A stretch of DNA of 64,000 nucleotides, taken from positions 1 to 64,000 of the forward strand of contig CBDUSI010000005.1 in the NCBI GenBank assembly GCA_965370045.1, written 5' to 3'. Each line of letters starts with the position of its first letter. The stretch's first letter is position 1. Under the pieces are notes generated by a model. The model was not told where the DNA came from. It searched no databases and saw only the letters and a program-made list of their open reading frames with translations. A program made the position numbers and the translations under genes. Positions 17,776 to 25,834 of this stretch are shown here, piece by piece. Source of the DNA: CAZONU01 sp965370045. Its GTDB lineage: Bacteria > Planctomycetota > SZUA-567 > JAKLDR01.

Positions 17776-17803
17776 ATCCTAGCAGAGGGTCTCTCTCTGT
17801 CAA
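17776..17803 (-). promoter_or_regulatory. Promoter of acyl carrier protein gene
   Basis: On the minus strand TTGACA (17798-17803) and TAGGAT (17776-17781) are 16 bp apart, 40 bp upstream of the start codon. Confidence 0.65.
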
Positions 17804-17850
17804 GTGGGGCACTGGAAATGGCCGCCCGGCGGCCAATCTCCGAAACCCGC

Positions 17851-18921
17851 CTACTGTCTGAGGCCCGACGCCTCGATAGGCCAGGTGTCCAGCACCTCGT
17901 CGCCGGCGACCAGGTGCATCTCCGGGTACAGGTTGCAGGTGGTGCAGCCGTGCCAGGGGATCATCCTCACTTTCTGGCCGACCTCGAACCTGCCGCCAGC
18001 GCCACTCACTCGCAAGTGCTCCTCGTTGAGCTTGAACTCGGCGGACCCCTCGTCGAAGCCCACTATCTCCGGAGGCGCCTGCTCCATTCCACATGACTTA
18101 TGGCCCACGTCGAAGACCGCGCGGTCGCCCCGGGCCGAGAGCACCGTGGCAAGGACAAACAGCGCGTTGTCGAAGTCCTTCCGCACCGTGCGGTAACGCG
18201 CGTCCATCAGCGCGTAGGAGCCCACCTGGAGTTCGTCTATCCCCTCGGCGACGCCGGTAACGTCGAAGGTCCCGGTGCCCCCGGCGCTGACGGTCTTCAC
18301 GTCAATGCCGGCGGCCTCGACCTCGCGGCGGACACCGGTCATCTTCCCGACGGCCTTCCCGGCGACGCGCGCGCGCTCGGCGGCGTCGGCTATGAAGCAA
18401 GCGTGGCCCTCGTAGGCCTGGATGCCGGCGAAACGTACGCCGTCGGTCGCGGCCAGCAGCCGGGCCAGTTGAATCACTTCCGCGGCGCCGTCCACTCCGC
18501 AGCGGGCCAGGCCCACGTCGAGCTCCACGAGAACGCCGATCTCGACTCCCGCCGCCCGCGCCGCCGCGGCCAGCCCCTCGACCTGGCCGGCATCGTCGAC
18601 GCAGCACTTGACCTCGGCCCTCCTGTTGAGCCCGGCCAGCCGGCGAAGCTTGTCCGCGCCGAGAATCTGGTTGGCGACCAGCACGTCCCCGATGCCCGCT
18701 TCAACAAGAACTTCCGCCTCGGAGACGATGGCGCAGGTGATCCCCGCACAGTTGCCGGCATCGAGCTGCAGCTTGGCGATCCGCGTCGTCTTGTGGGTCT
18801 TGAAGTGCGGCCGGACGTTGGCCGCGCGGCCCTCGAAGAAACCGGCCATGCGCCTGATGTTCCGCTCCATGACCGCGCGCTCGACGAGCAGGCAGGGGGT
18901 CTCCATCTCGTTGACGTTCAT
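17851..18921 (-). CDS. D-threonine aldolase/alanine racemase-fold PLP enzyme
   Basis: This 356-residue fold-type III PLP protein carries the cofactor lysine in RPHFKTHK (Lys41) and the metal-binding signature WHGCTTCNLYPEMHLV near the C-terminus. That signature is typical of D-threonine aldolase and DSD1-type D-serine dehydratase. It would act on D-amino or D-hydroxyamino acids. It starts 36 bases after the DUF4954 gene on the same strand. Exact substrate not determinable. Confidence 0.87.
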   Translation of the reverse strand: MNVNEMETPCLLVERAVMERNIRRMAGFFEGRAANVRPHFKTHKTTRIAKLQLDAGNCAGITCAIVSEAEVLVEAGIGDVLVANQILGADKLRRLAGLNRRAEVKCCVDDAGQVEGLAAAARAAGVEIGVLVELDVGLARCGVDGAAEVIQLARLLAATDGVRFAGIQAYEGHACFIADAAERARVAGKAVGKMTGVRREVEAAGIDVKTVSAGGTGTFDVTGVAEGIDELQVGSYALMDARYRTVRKDFDNALFVLATVLSARGDRAVFDVGHKSCGMEQAPPEIVGFDEGSAEFKLNEEHLRVSGAGGRFEVGQKVRMIPWHGCTTCNLYPEMHLVAGDEVLDTWPIEASGLRQ

Positions 18922-18957
18922 GCAGTCTTGCCCTGATACCGTTCAGAACACCCGCTG

Positions 18958-20946
18958 CTAACCGAGCGCAGCGGCGCTCTCCTTGAAGCTCGCGCAGCGC
19001 TTCTCCATCTCGGCCAGCTCCGCGTTCATCTGCTCGACGAACTTGTCGGCCTCGAACGTGCCGCGGACCGCCTCGAAGTCCGCGTCGCGCGCGGCCTCGT
19101 CCCCGCCGACCCCGAAGCCGATGCGGGACATCTCCGAGAACTCCTTCTCAGCGTCGGAGCGCACCATGCGGAGGGACTTGCCGCGATCCCTCGCCAGTGA
19201 CTCGGCCGCCCCCGCCAGGGCCGTCCCGTCCATATCACAGGGCTTCGTCCCGAAGCGCTCTTCCCATACCGAGACTACCCAGTTCCACTCGTCGGCCTCG
19301 TAGGCCGCGTGACACTCGGCCAGGCGCGCGTTCAGCGAGTCGAGGTCGGCCACATCACCGCCCGCCACGTCGGCCAGCAGCTTTTCGAAGCGCTCCCGGG
19401 CGACCAGCAAGCCGGAAACGTCGTCCCACTGGCGGTCGCAGACCCCGCCGGTCTCGGGGACCAGGCGCTCGCGGACCGCGGCCAATCCCTTCTCCAGGGC
19501 CGGCTCGGCGCGGTCCAACACCTTACCGGTGAGGTAGGCGTCGATGGCCGTGCGGTAGAACTTTGCGCCGGTCCTGAGCAGCAGGCGCTTGACCCAAGCG
19601 CCGCCCACGTTGACCTCCACCACGGACTTGGGCGTCTCTTTCGAGAGGCGCGAGAGCAGCGCCTCGCCGCGGAGCATCCTCTCTACTGTGTAAGGACTGA
19701 AAACCGGGAAGCTGATCAGGTCGCGCTTGACGCTGCCCTTCCGGCGATCCCGCGCGGGCCACTTGGCGCCGTCGCGCACCGTGCCCACCGTATACAGATT
19801 GAAAGCCGGCGTCGCGTAGCTCCTCGAGCCCCGCGCGTCGACGTAGCTGAAGGGCAAATCGCCCAGGTCGAAGTTGGCCATGTTCTTGCCGATGACCACG
19901 GTGAAGGGCCCCAGCCGGCAGGGCCACAGCAGGTAGCTGGAGCTGCCGGTCTTCGAGCCGCGCTCCAGGATGCCCTGGTGCACCGGCCCGAGCTTATACA
20001 TATGGTTGCTTTGATTAGTGCCGCTGCCCGCGTTGTAGAAGGACATCAGCGCAGCAATCAGCAACGTTGATTTGTGATGGGTCACCGTGTACGGACCCGC
20101 GAAGAGCGCCACGCCCTCGCCGTGGAAGGCCTCGCAATTGGCGAAGAACAGGCAGTTCTCCCCGGAGAAGCCCTTGCCCACCTTGCTGGCCTGGCCCACG
20201 AAGCAGCGCTCCAGCAGCGCGCCCTCGGTGACGCTGGCGCCCTCGGCGAAAACGAACTCCCGCGCGGTCACCCCGCTGCCCACCACGGCCGGCGCGGCCG
20301 CCTCGCTGAGGATGATGCCGTCGGCCAGTTCCGCCGCGCCCTCCACGCGCGCGGCCGGGCCGATGTTCACGTTGCGAATGCTGCCCGCGCCGCGGACCAG
20401 CGCGCCGGCGCCCACGCGCCCGCGGTCGGACCTGAACGCCTTCACCCGCGCGTCGACCATCTTCTCCAACGCGCCGATGAGCTTGGGCCGGTCGCGGTAC
20501 ATGGCCAGCATGTAGGCAACCTGGGCACTGAGCTCGGGGTAGAGCCTGACCCCGCGGCCGCCGGCCTCGTTGACGGCCTGGACCTCGGCCCCGCACCCGA
20601 AAGTGCTGCCCGCCTGGCACTCCATAACGCCGACGTTCTCGAGCACCGCGCCGGGCTCAACGTCGTAGTTGGCCACGTGCGAGCCAACGTTGCGAACCAG
20701 GCAGCCATCGCCCAGCGTCACGTCGTGCAACGCGGCCTCGTAGACCCCGCAGGCCTTCTCGACCGGGCCGGTCCTGACGCTGCCGGTGAGGTTCCCCAGG
20801 CGGACCTCGCCGCTCAGCGCGGCCTCGCGCACCCGCGCGGGCTCGAAAGGGTCGGCGACCTGTATCTTGCTCCAGTCCGGCGAGCAGCAGCCCTGGGCCT
20901 CGAGCTGCTTCACTTCCGCGTCGGTCAGCGGTCGATAGTCGGCCAT
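18958..20946 (-). CDS. DUF4954-like protein with left-handed beta-helix repeats
   Basis: The 662-residue reading frame starts at MADYRPLTD, 20 bases after the ackA stop. Sequence upstream of this ATG in the same frame belongs to the acetate kinase region and is excluded. Residues about 40-330 contain short imperfect hexapeptide-like turns such as GAVLENVGVMECQAGS, as in acyltransferase or nucleotidyltransferase beta-helices. The central HHKSTLLIAALMSFYNAGSG segment and the overall length match the DUF4954 family as I remember it from Bacteroidetes. The C-terminal 150 residues are helical. The family is uncharacterised and no active site can be assigned. Confidence 0.72.
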   Translation of the reverse strand: MADYRPLTDAEVKQLEAQGCCSPDWSKIQVADPFEPARVREAALSGEVRLGNLTGSVRTGPVEKACGVYEAALHDVTLGDGCLVRNVGSHVANYDVEPGAVLENVGVMECQAGSTFGCGAEVQAVNEAGGRGVRLYPELSAQVAYMLAMYRDRPKLIGALEKMVDARVKAFRSDRGRVGAGALVRGAGSIRNVNIGPAARVEGAAELADGIILSEAAAPAVVGSGVTAREFVFAEGASVTEGALLERCFVGQASKVGKGFSGENCLFFANCEAFHGEGVALFAGPYTVTHHKSTLLIAALMSFYNAGSGTNQSNHMYKLGPVHQGILERGSKTGSSSYLLWPCRLGPFTVVIGKNMANFDLGDLPFSYVDARGSRSYATPAFNLYTVGTVRDGAKWPARDRRKGSVKRDLISFPVFSPYTVERMLRGEALLSRLSKETPKSVVEVNVGGAWVKRLLLRTGAKFYRTAIDAYLTGKVLDRAEPALEKGLAAVRERLVPETGGVCDRQWDDVSGLLVARERFEKLLADVAGGDVADLDSLNARLAECHAAYEADEWNWVVSVWEERFGTKPCDMDGTALAGAAESLARDRGKSLRMVRSDAEKEFSEMSRIGFGVGGDEAARDADFEAVRGTFEADKFVEQMNAELAEMEKRCASFKESAAALG

Positions 20947-20966
20947 GGGCGCGTCCTTCCCTCTTC

Positions 20967-22184
20967 TCACTTGCCAGCGATAGTCAGCTCGTAGGTGTCC
21001 GCGGCGATGGCCTTCTCCTCGTTGGTGGGCACAACCATCAGTCGGACCGCGGAGTCCGCGGCAGCCACGTCGGCCTCGACGCCGCCCACCGCCGCGTCGT
21101 TCCTGGCGGGGTCCAGCTTGATCCCCAGGTTGGCCTCCAGGCCCTCGACGGCCCCGGCCCGGACCGGGGCGGCGTTCTCGCCGATGCCCCCGGTGAAGAT
21201 CACCGCGTCGAGCTTGGGCAGCACCGCGGCGTAGGCACCGATGTACTTGCGGATGCGGTAGGCGAAGATATCCACCGCCAGCTTCGCGCGCCCGTTCCCG
21301 TCGCCGACGGCCGCCAGCAACGCGCGCATGTCGTTGGACACTCCGGAGACGCCCAGCAGACCGCTCTGCTTGTTGAGCAGTCTGCTGATCGCCTCGTAGT
21401 CCTCGAACTCCTCCTGCTCGGCCAGGTAGTAGATGATCCCCGGGTCGACGTCCCCGCTGCGCGTGCCCATGACCAGGCCCTCCAGCGGGGTCATGCCCAT
21501 GCTGGTGTCCACCGAGTGGCCTCCCCGGATCGCGGCCATCGAGCAGCCGTTGCCCAGGTGACAGGTTATGGCGTTCAGGTCGTACTTGTGCTTGCCGAGT
21601 ATCTCGGCGCACCTGCGGGCCACGTAGCGGTGGCTGGTGCCGTGGAAGCCGTAGCGGCGCACCCGGTACTTCTCGTAGACCTCGTAGGGCAACCCGTACA
21701 GGTAGGCGTGCTCGGGCAGCGTGGTGTGAAAGGAGGTGTCGAAGCAGGCCACCTGGGGGACGCCGGGCATCAGTTCCTTCGCCCCGCGGATGCCGGTCAG
21801 GTTTGGCGGGTTGTGCAGGGGAGCCAGGTCGTAGTACTCCTCGATGGTCTTCTCGACCTCCTCGGTGACGACCACCGAGCCGGTGAAAGCCTCGCCGCCG
21901 TGGACCACCCGATGGCCCACGGCCTTGATCTCCGAGAGGTCTTTCAGCGCGGGACTATCCCCGCCCGTCAGGCAGCTCACCAGCACGTTTAGCCCCGCGC
22001 GATGGTCGGGGACGGGCAGTTCCTCGCGGCGCTCGCGGCCCCCGCTGAGGCATTTGTACCCGCCGATCTCGTCACCGATGCGCTCGATCAGCCCCTTGGC
22101 CAGCACCTCGCCCTGGGGCATGGCATAGAGCTGGTACTTTATCGAAGAACTGCCACAGTTCAGAACCAGGACTTTCTCTGACAC
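20967..22184 (-). CDS. ackA: Acetate kinase
   Basis: This 405-residue protein has the ASKHA signatures of acetate kinase: VLVLNCGSSSIKYQ at the start, HRVVHGGE near 90, FDTSFHTT near 150, YGFHGTSH near 180 and FTGGIGENA near 330. It converts acetyl phosphate and ADP to acetate and ATP, or the reverse. The start is a GTG, 6 bases after pta. The pta-ackA order is the standard operon, with the DUF4954 gene following at 20 bases. Confidence 0.97.
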   Translation of the reverse strand: MSEKVLVLNCGSSSIKYQLYAMPQGEVLAKGLIERIGDEIGGYKCLSGGRERREELPVPDHRAGLNVLVSCLTGGDSPALKDLSEIKAVGHRVVHGGEAFTGSVVVTEEVEKTIEEYYDLAPLHNPPNLTGIRGAKELMPGVPQVACFDTSFHTTLPEHAYLYGLPYEVYEKYRVRRYGFHGTSHRYVARRCAEILGKHKYDLNAITCHLGNGCSMAAIRGGHSVDTSMGMTPLEGLVMGTRSGDVDPGIIYYLAEQEEFEDYEAISRLLNKQSGLLGVSGVSNDMRALLAAVGDGNGRAKLAVDIFAYRIRKYIGAYAAVLPKLDAVIFTGGIGENAAPVRAGAVEGLEANLGIKLDPARNDAAVGGVEADVAAADSAVRLMVVPTNEEKAIAADTYELTIAGK

Positions 22185-22190
22185 CTTACA

Positions 22191-23156
22191 CTACCCCCTG
22201 CCCGCGGCTATAGCCGCGACGATGGCTGCCGTCCCCACTATGTCGTCCACGCTTGCTCCCCGCGACAGGTCGCTGCACGGTTTACGAAGTCCCTGGAGGA
22301 TGGGGCCGTAGGCCGCCGCGCCTCCCAGGTACTGGCTGAGCTTGTAGGAGATGTTCCCGGCGTCGAGGTCCGGGAACACCAACACGTTGGCCTTCCCCGC
22401 GACAGGGCTTTCCGGGCATTTCTTCTTCGCCACGCGATCAATGATGGCGCTGTCGACCTGGAGTTCGCCGTCCACGGACAGTTCCGGGGCCCTCTCCCGG
22501 ACTATGCTCACCGCTTCAATCACCTTGCCTGCGTCCTCATGCTGTCCAGAGCCCTTGGTGGAAAAACTGAGCATGGCCACCAGGGGCTCGATGCCCAGCA
22601 GCGCCCGCGCGCTGGTCGCGCTGGAGATGGCGATGTCCGCCAACTCCTCGGCCGTGGGCTGCACCACCACCCCGCAATCAGCATAGACCACGACCTTCCT
22701 TCCCTGGCCCAGGAAATGCGGGAAATCCATGAGGAAGAAGCTTGAAGGAATGCCGATGCCCTCGGCCAGACCCACGGTAAGCATGGCCGCGCTGATCACG
22801 CTGGCGGTGGCGTTGGCGGCCCCGGCCACCAGGCAATCGGCCTCTCCGGCGGCTAGGGCCGCCCCGCCGAAAACCAGCGCCTTGCGAACCACCCGGTTAG
22901 CCACTTTCTCAAAAATATCCGGTCGACCCTGGTGATAAACCCGTGCGTAGCGGGCCAGGCGCTGCTCATCTCTCAGGCCGTAAACGTCCACGCCTTCGGC
23001 GGGGCTCTCCGCAGCTATCAGAATCGGCCGCGCCCAGCCCTCGGCGGCGATCCTGGCCGCCGCCTCGCGAATCCGTTCGTCTTCGCCTTCCGGGAAAATC
23101 ACCCTCGGCTGCGCCCGCCGGGACTTCTCCTTGAATCCGCCTATGAGGTCGACCAT
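22191..23156 (-). CDS. pta: Phosphate acetyltransferase
   Basis: This 321-residue protein is the compact form of Pta, with only the catalytic PTA_PTB domain. Recognisable stretches are VIFPEGEDERI, LVAGAANATASVI, PDLDAGNISYKLSQYLGGA and a closing AYGPILQGL segment. It converts acetyl-CoA and phosphate to acetyl phosphate, the substrate of the adjacent ackA. A hairpin separates it from nagB upstream, so it may have its own transcript. Confidence 0.96.
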   Translation of the reverse strand: MVDLIGGFKEKSRRAQPRVIFPEGEDERIREAAARIAAEGWARPILIAAESPAEGVDVYGLRDEQRLARYARVYHQGRPDIFEKVANRVVRKALVFGGAALAAGEADCLVAGAANATASVISAAMLTVGLAEGIGIPSSFFLMDFPHFLGQGRKVVVYADCGVVVQPTAEELADIAISSATSARALLGIEPLVAMLSFSTKGSGQHEDAGKVIEAVSIVRERAPELSVDGELQVDSAIIDRVAKKKCPESPVAGKANVLVFPDLDAGNISYKLSQYLGGAAAYGPILQGLRKPCSDLSRGASVDDIVGTAAIVAAIAAGRG

Positions 23157-23173
23157 GAGGTGCTCCAGGAAGA

Positions 23174-23196
23174 GGCCCCGGATCGAACCGGTGGCC
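23174..23196 (-). terminator. Hairpin between nagB and pta
   Basis: GGCC-CCGG (23174-23181) pairs with CCGG-T-GGCC (23188-23196) around an ATCGAA loop, with one bulged base. It lies 30 bases after the nagB stop. The loop reads TTCGAT on the minus strand and looks like a tRNA T-arm, but no tRNA fits around it. Confidence 0.4.
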
Positions 23197-23226
23197 CGTG
23201 TGCCCCCTCGCTTGCCGGCAGTCGCG

Positions 23227-24039
23227 CTACTTCAGCTGCGACTCCGGATCGGCGTTGTACTGCTCGATGTCCTTGAAGTAGTTGACCGTGCCGACCTTAA
23301 GCTCCACCGTGGCGGCATCGTCGCAGACGATCAGCCCGTGCTGGTGAAGCTGCAGCGCCGACACCGTCCACATGTGGTTGACGCCCTGCTCCACGCAGTG
23401 GTGCAGCGCCCGGGCCTTGTTGTGCCCGGTGACCAGGATGACCACGCGGTGAGAGTCGATCACCGTGCCCACGCCGACGGTCAGTGCGGTGGAGGGAACT
23501 TTGTCGGGGTCGTCGCCGAAGAAGCGGCTGTTGGCGATCTTGGTGTCGGTGGTCAGGGTCTTGACCCGCGTGCGCGAGGTGAGCGAGCTGGCCGGCTCGT
23601 TGAAGGCGATGTGCCCGTCCGGCCCGATGCCCCCGAGGAAGAGGCGCACCCCGCCGTAGCTCTCGATCTTCTCCTCGTAGCGGGCGCACTCGGCCTCGAG
23701 ATCCTCGGCCATGCCGTTCAGGATGTTGACGTTCTCCTTCCTGATGTCCACGTGGTCGAAAAGGTTCTTCCACATGAAGGAGTGGTAGCTCTCGGGATGG
23801 TCCGGGGACAGACCCACGTACTCGTCCATGTTGAAGGTCACCACGTTCTCAAAGGAGACCTTGCCGGCCTTCTTCAGCTTGATCAGGTTATTGTAGGTGG
23901 CTATCGGCGTCGAGCCGGTGGGCAGGCCGAGCACGAAGGGCCTCTCGGCGGTGGGGCCGAACGTCCTGATCCTCATGGCGATGTACGCCGCGGTCCACTG
24001 TCCCACACGCTCGGCGGTCGGTTGGATGATTACGCGCAC
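23227..24039 (-). CDS. nagB: Glucosamine-6-phosphate deaminase
   Basis: This 270-residue protein is closely similar to E. coli NagB along its whole length. It has RPFVLGLPTGSTP, VVTFNMDEYVGL with the catalytic Asp, and GPDGHIAFNEPASSL with the catalytic His and Glu. It converts glucosamine-6-phosphate to fructose-6-phosphate and ammonia. The start is GTG 24039 behind GGAGG at 6 bases, because the E. coli start aligns there. An upstream in-frame ATG would add 40 unrelated residues. It is divergent from the hexuronate operon and has its own promoter. Confidence 0.96.
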   Translation of the reverse strand: MRVIIQPTAERVGQWTAAYIAMRIRTFGPTAERPFVLGLPTGSTPIATYNNLIKLKKAGKVSFENVVTFNMDEYVGLSPDHPESYHSFMWKNLFDHVDIRKENVNILNGMAEDLEAECARYEEKIESYGGVRLFLGGIGPDGHIAFNEPASSLTSRTRVKTLTTDTKIANSRFFGDDPDKVPSTALTVGVGTVIDSHRVVILVTGHNKARALHHCVEQGVNHMWTVSALQLHQHGLIVCDDAATVELKVGTVNYFKDIEQYNADPESQLK

Positions 24040-24073
24040 CGTGTTCCTCCTGTCTTCTTGTGTCTGCAAACCT

Positions 24074-24091
24074 CTTCTCAACGGTGAGAAG
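24074..24091. promoter_or_regulatory. Inverted repeat in nagB leader (operator candidate)
   Basis: CTTCTCA (24074-24080) and TGAGAAG (24085-24091) form a perfect 7-bp inverted repeat with an ACGG centre. It lies between the nagB -10 box and the ribosome site, where a repressor would act. Confidence 0.35.
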
Positions 24092-24108
24092 TCAAGGCTG
24101 TCGACCAT

Positions 24109-24137
24109 ACGATATCCGCATCCATGAACGCCGTCAA
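24109..24137 (-). promoter_or_regulatory. Promoter of nagB
   Basis: On the minus strand TTGACG (24132-24137) and TATCGT (24109-24114) are 17 bp apart, 70 bp before the GTG start. Confidence 0.5.
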
Positions 24138-24192
24138 GTTGGCCCGCTTCCGGAAACACATGACAGCATCAGAACGGCTCGCTGCGCGCAAC

Positions 24193-24221
24193 TTGACAGT
24201 GCCCCGAAAGGCTGCTAATAA
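24193..24221 (+). promoter_or_regulatory. Promoter of the hexuronate operon
   Basis: TTGACA (24193-24198) and TAATAA (24216-24221) are 17 bp apart, 32 bp before the epimerase start. This is among the best sigma70-type matches in the window. Confidence 0.7.
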
Positions 24222-24253
24222 GGTCTATTATCCACCGATGGCAGGAGACCCCG

Positions 24254-25816
24254 ATGCCCCTGATCGACATCCTGAAACCCGATGCCCCGGTCGCGCCGCC
24301 GGACGACCCGGCGCGCGCCGCCGAGGAGCTCAACGCCCTGACCGGCTCGCAGGTCTACGCCGACTCAATAACCGTCTCCGGCCCGACGGCCTACTTCATG
24401 TCCCGCCGGGGGACCGAAAAGCTGGTCGGCGCGGTCTTTGCGGGCGACGACCCCGGAGCAGCCGGGGCCCTGGACGGAGAGTCCGGAAGCTCGGAGAAAC
24501 TGGGCTTCCGCCTGGCGCCCGCGGACATCGAGTCCGCCGGCCTCCTCCGCGAGAACCTGCCCTTCCTGAAGCCCTCCCTGGTGGGTCTGGCCACCAGCCT
24601 GGGGCTCGGCGACCGCCTGGGCATCGCCACTCCGGGCCACGCCCTGGCGATCAGGGGCACGGGGCTGGCGCCCTACTTCTGCCAGCAGTCCATCCGGGAG
24701 ATGACCCGCACCGCGCGCACCCCGCGCCAGGTGCAGGCCACCGCGTCCCTGGGCGCCATGGAGGCCGGCTGGCGGGGTGGCTTCGGCTCCGACGCCGACC
24801 ACCTCAAGACCGCGGCGGACATCGACTACTGCCTGGACGCCGGGTTCACCATGTTCACCTTCGACCCCGGCGATCACGTCGACGACCAGGCCGACGGCCT
24901 CTCCGGCTCAGCGCTGGCCGAGCGCTTCGAGAGGCTGCCCTGGGCGCGGCTGGAAATCTCGTCCGCCGACTGCCGCAAGCTCTACGCCGACCGGTCCGCG
25001 GCCCTCAAGGGCGGGGCAACCATCGAGATTTCCGAGGAGGCCGCGCTGCGCGCCGCGGTCAAATACGGCAAGGCCATCGCCCACGTCCTGGAGCTCTACC
25101 GCTACCTCCGCGCAAAGACCGCGACGGGACGTTTCGAGGTGGAGGTCTCCGTCGACGAGACCAACTCGCCGACTACCGTTGCGGAGCACTACTACGTGGC
25201 CGCGGAACTGGGGCGGCTGGGCGTCGAGTGGGTCAGCCTCGCGCCGCGTTTTGTGGGCCGCTTCGAGAAGGGCGTGGACTACATCGGCGACCTCGACGAA
25301 CTCAGGAGCGCCCTGGAGGGCCACGCCGCGGTGGCTCGCACGCTGGGCCCCTACAAGCTGAGCATCCACTCGGGCTCGGACAAGTTCAGCGTATACCCTT
25401 TGGCCGCCGAGGCCGCCGGGGGACTGGTGCACGTCAAGACCGCGGGCACCAGCTACCTGGAGGCCCTCAGGACGCTGGCCGCCGGCGCAGACCGTGAGCT
25501 CTTCCGGGAGATACTCGGCTTCTCCATCGGCAGGTACGAGGACGACAAGCAGACCTACCACGTCTCAGCGGACGTGAGCAAGACCCTCAGGCCCCAGGCG
25601 CTGAGCGACGACGAGTTGGCCCCCGCGCTCGACCAGTTCGACACCCGCCAGGCCCTGCACGTCACCTACGGCTCGGTGCTGGGCGAGAAGGACGAGCACG
25701 GCGAACCGCGTTTCAAGAACCGGCTGATGGCCGCCCTGGCCGAGAACGAGGGCCTCCATTACGAGATCCTCGCCAAACACCTGGGCCGTCACGCGGCGCC
25801 GTTCGCCAGGAAATAG
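24254..25816 (+). CDS. uxaE: Tagaturonate/fructuronate epimerase family protein
   Basis: This 520-residue protein shows the UxaE signatures: LGLGDRLGIATPGHALA near 115, CQQSIREMTRTARTP near 145, GFGSDADHLKT near 180, and FTMFTFDPGDHVDDQAD near 200. A later HSGSDKFSVYPLA segment completes the barrel. UxaE interconverts D-tagaturonate and D-fructuronate, linking galacturonate and glucuronate breakdown. The ribosome site AGGAG is clear. It heads a four-gene plus-strand run, with 18 bases to the next gene, and the SDR two genes on fits the next step. Identification is strong for the family. Confidence 0.88.
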   Translation: MPLIDILKPDAPVAPPDDPARAAEELNALTGSQVYADSITVSGPTAYFMSRRGTEKLVGAVFAGDDPGAAGALDGESGSSEKLGFRLAPADIESAGLLRENLPFLKPSLVGLATSLGLGDRLGIATPGHALAIRGTGLAPYFCQQSIREMTRTARTPRQVQATASLGAMEAGWRGGFGSDADHLKTAADIDYCLDAGFTMFTFDPGDHVDDQADGLSGSALAERFERLPWARLEISSADCRKLYADRSAALKGGATIEISEEAALRAAVKYGKAIAHVLELYRYLRAKTATGRFEVEVSVDETNSPTTVAEHYYVAAELGRLGVEWVSLAPRFVGRFEKGVDYIGDLDELRSALEGHAAVARTLGPYKLSIHSGSDKFSVYPLAAEAAGGLVHVKTAGTSYLEALRTLAAGADRELFREILGFSIGRYEDDKQTYHVSADVSKTLRPQALSDDELAPALDQFDTRQALHVTYGSVLGEKDEHGEPRFKNRLMAALAENEGLHYEILAKHLGRHAAPFARK

Positions 25817-25834
25817 GATACGGGGAACCGAGTC

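Noticed and set aside
20947..21612. Longer N-terminus for the DUF4954 gene
   Set aside because: The extension lies in the acetate kinase gene and reads as low-complexity antisense-frame sequence.
23157..23235. A tRNA-like TTCGAT loop with flanking stem after nagB
   Set aside because: The arms pair as a simple hairpin, but acceptor and D-arm cannot be formed and the region overlaps the nagB end. It is treated as a terminator.
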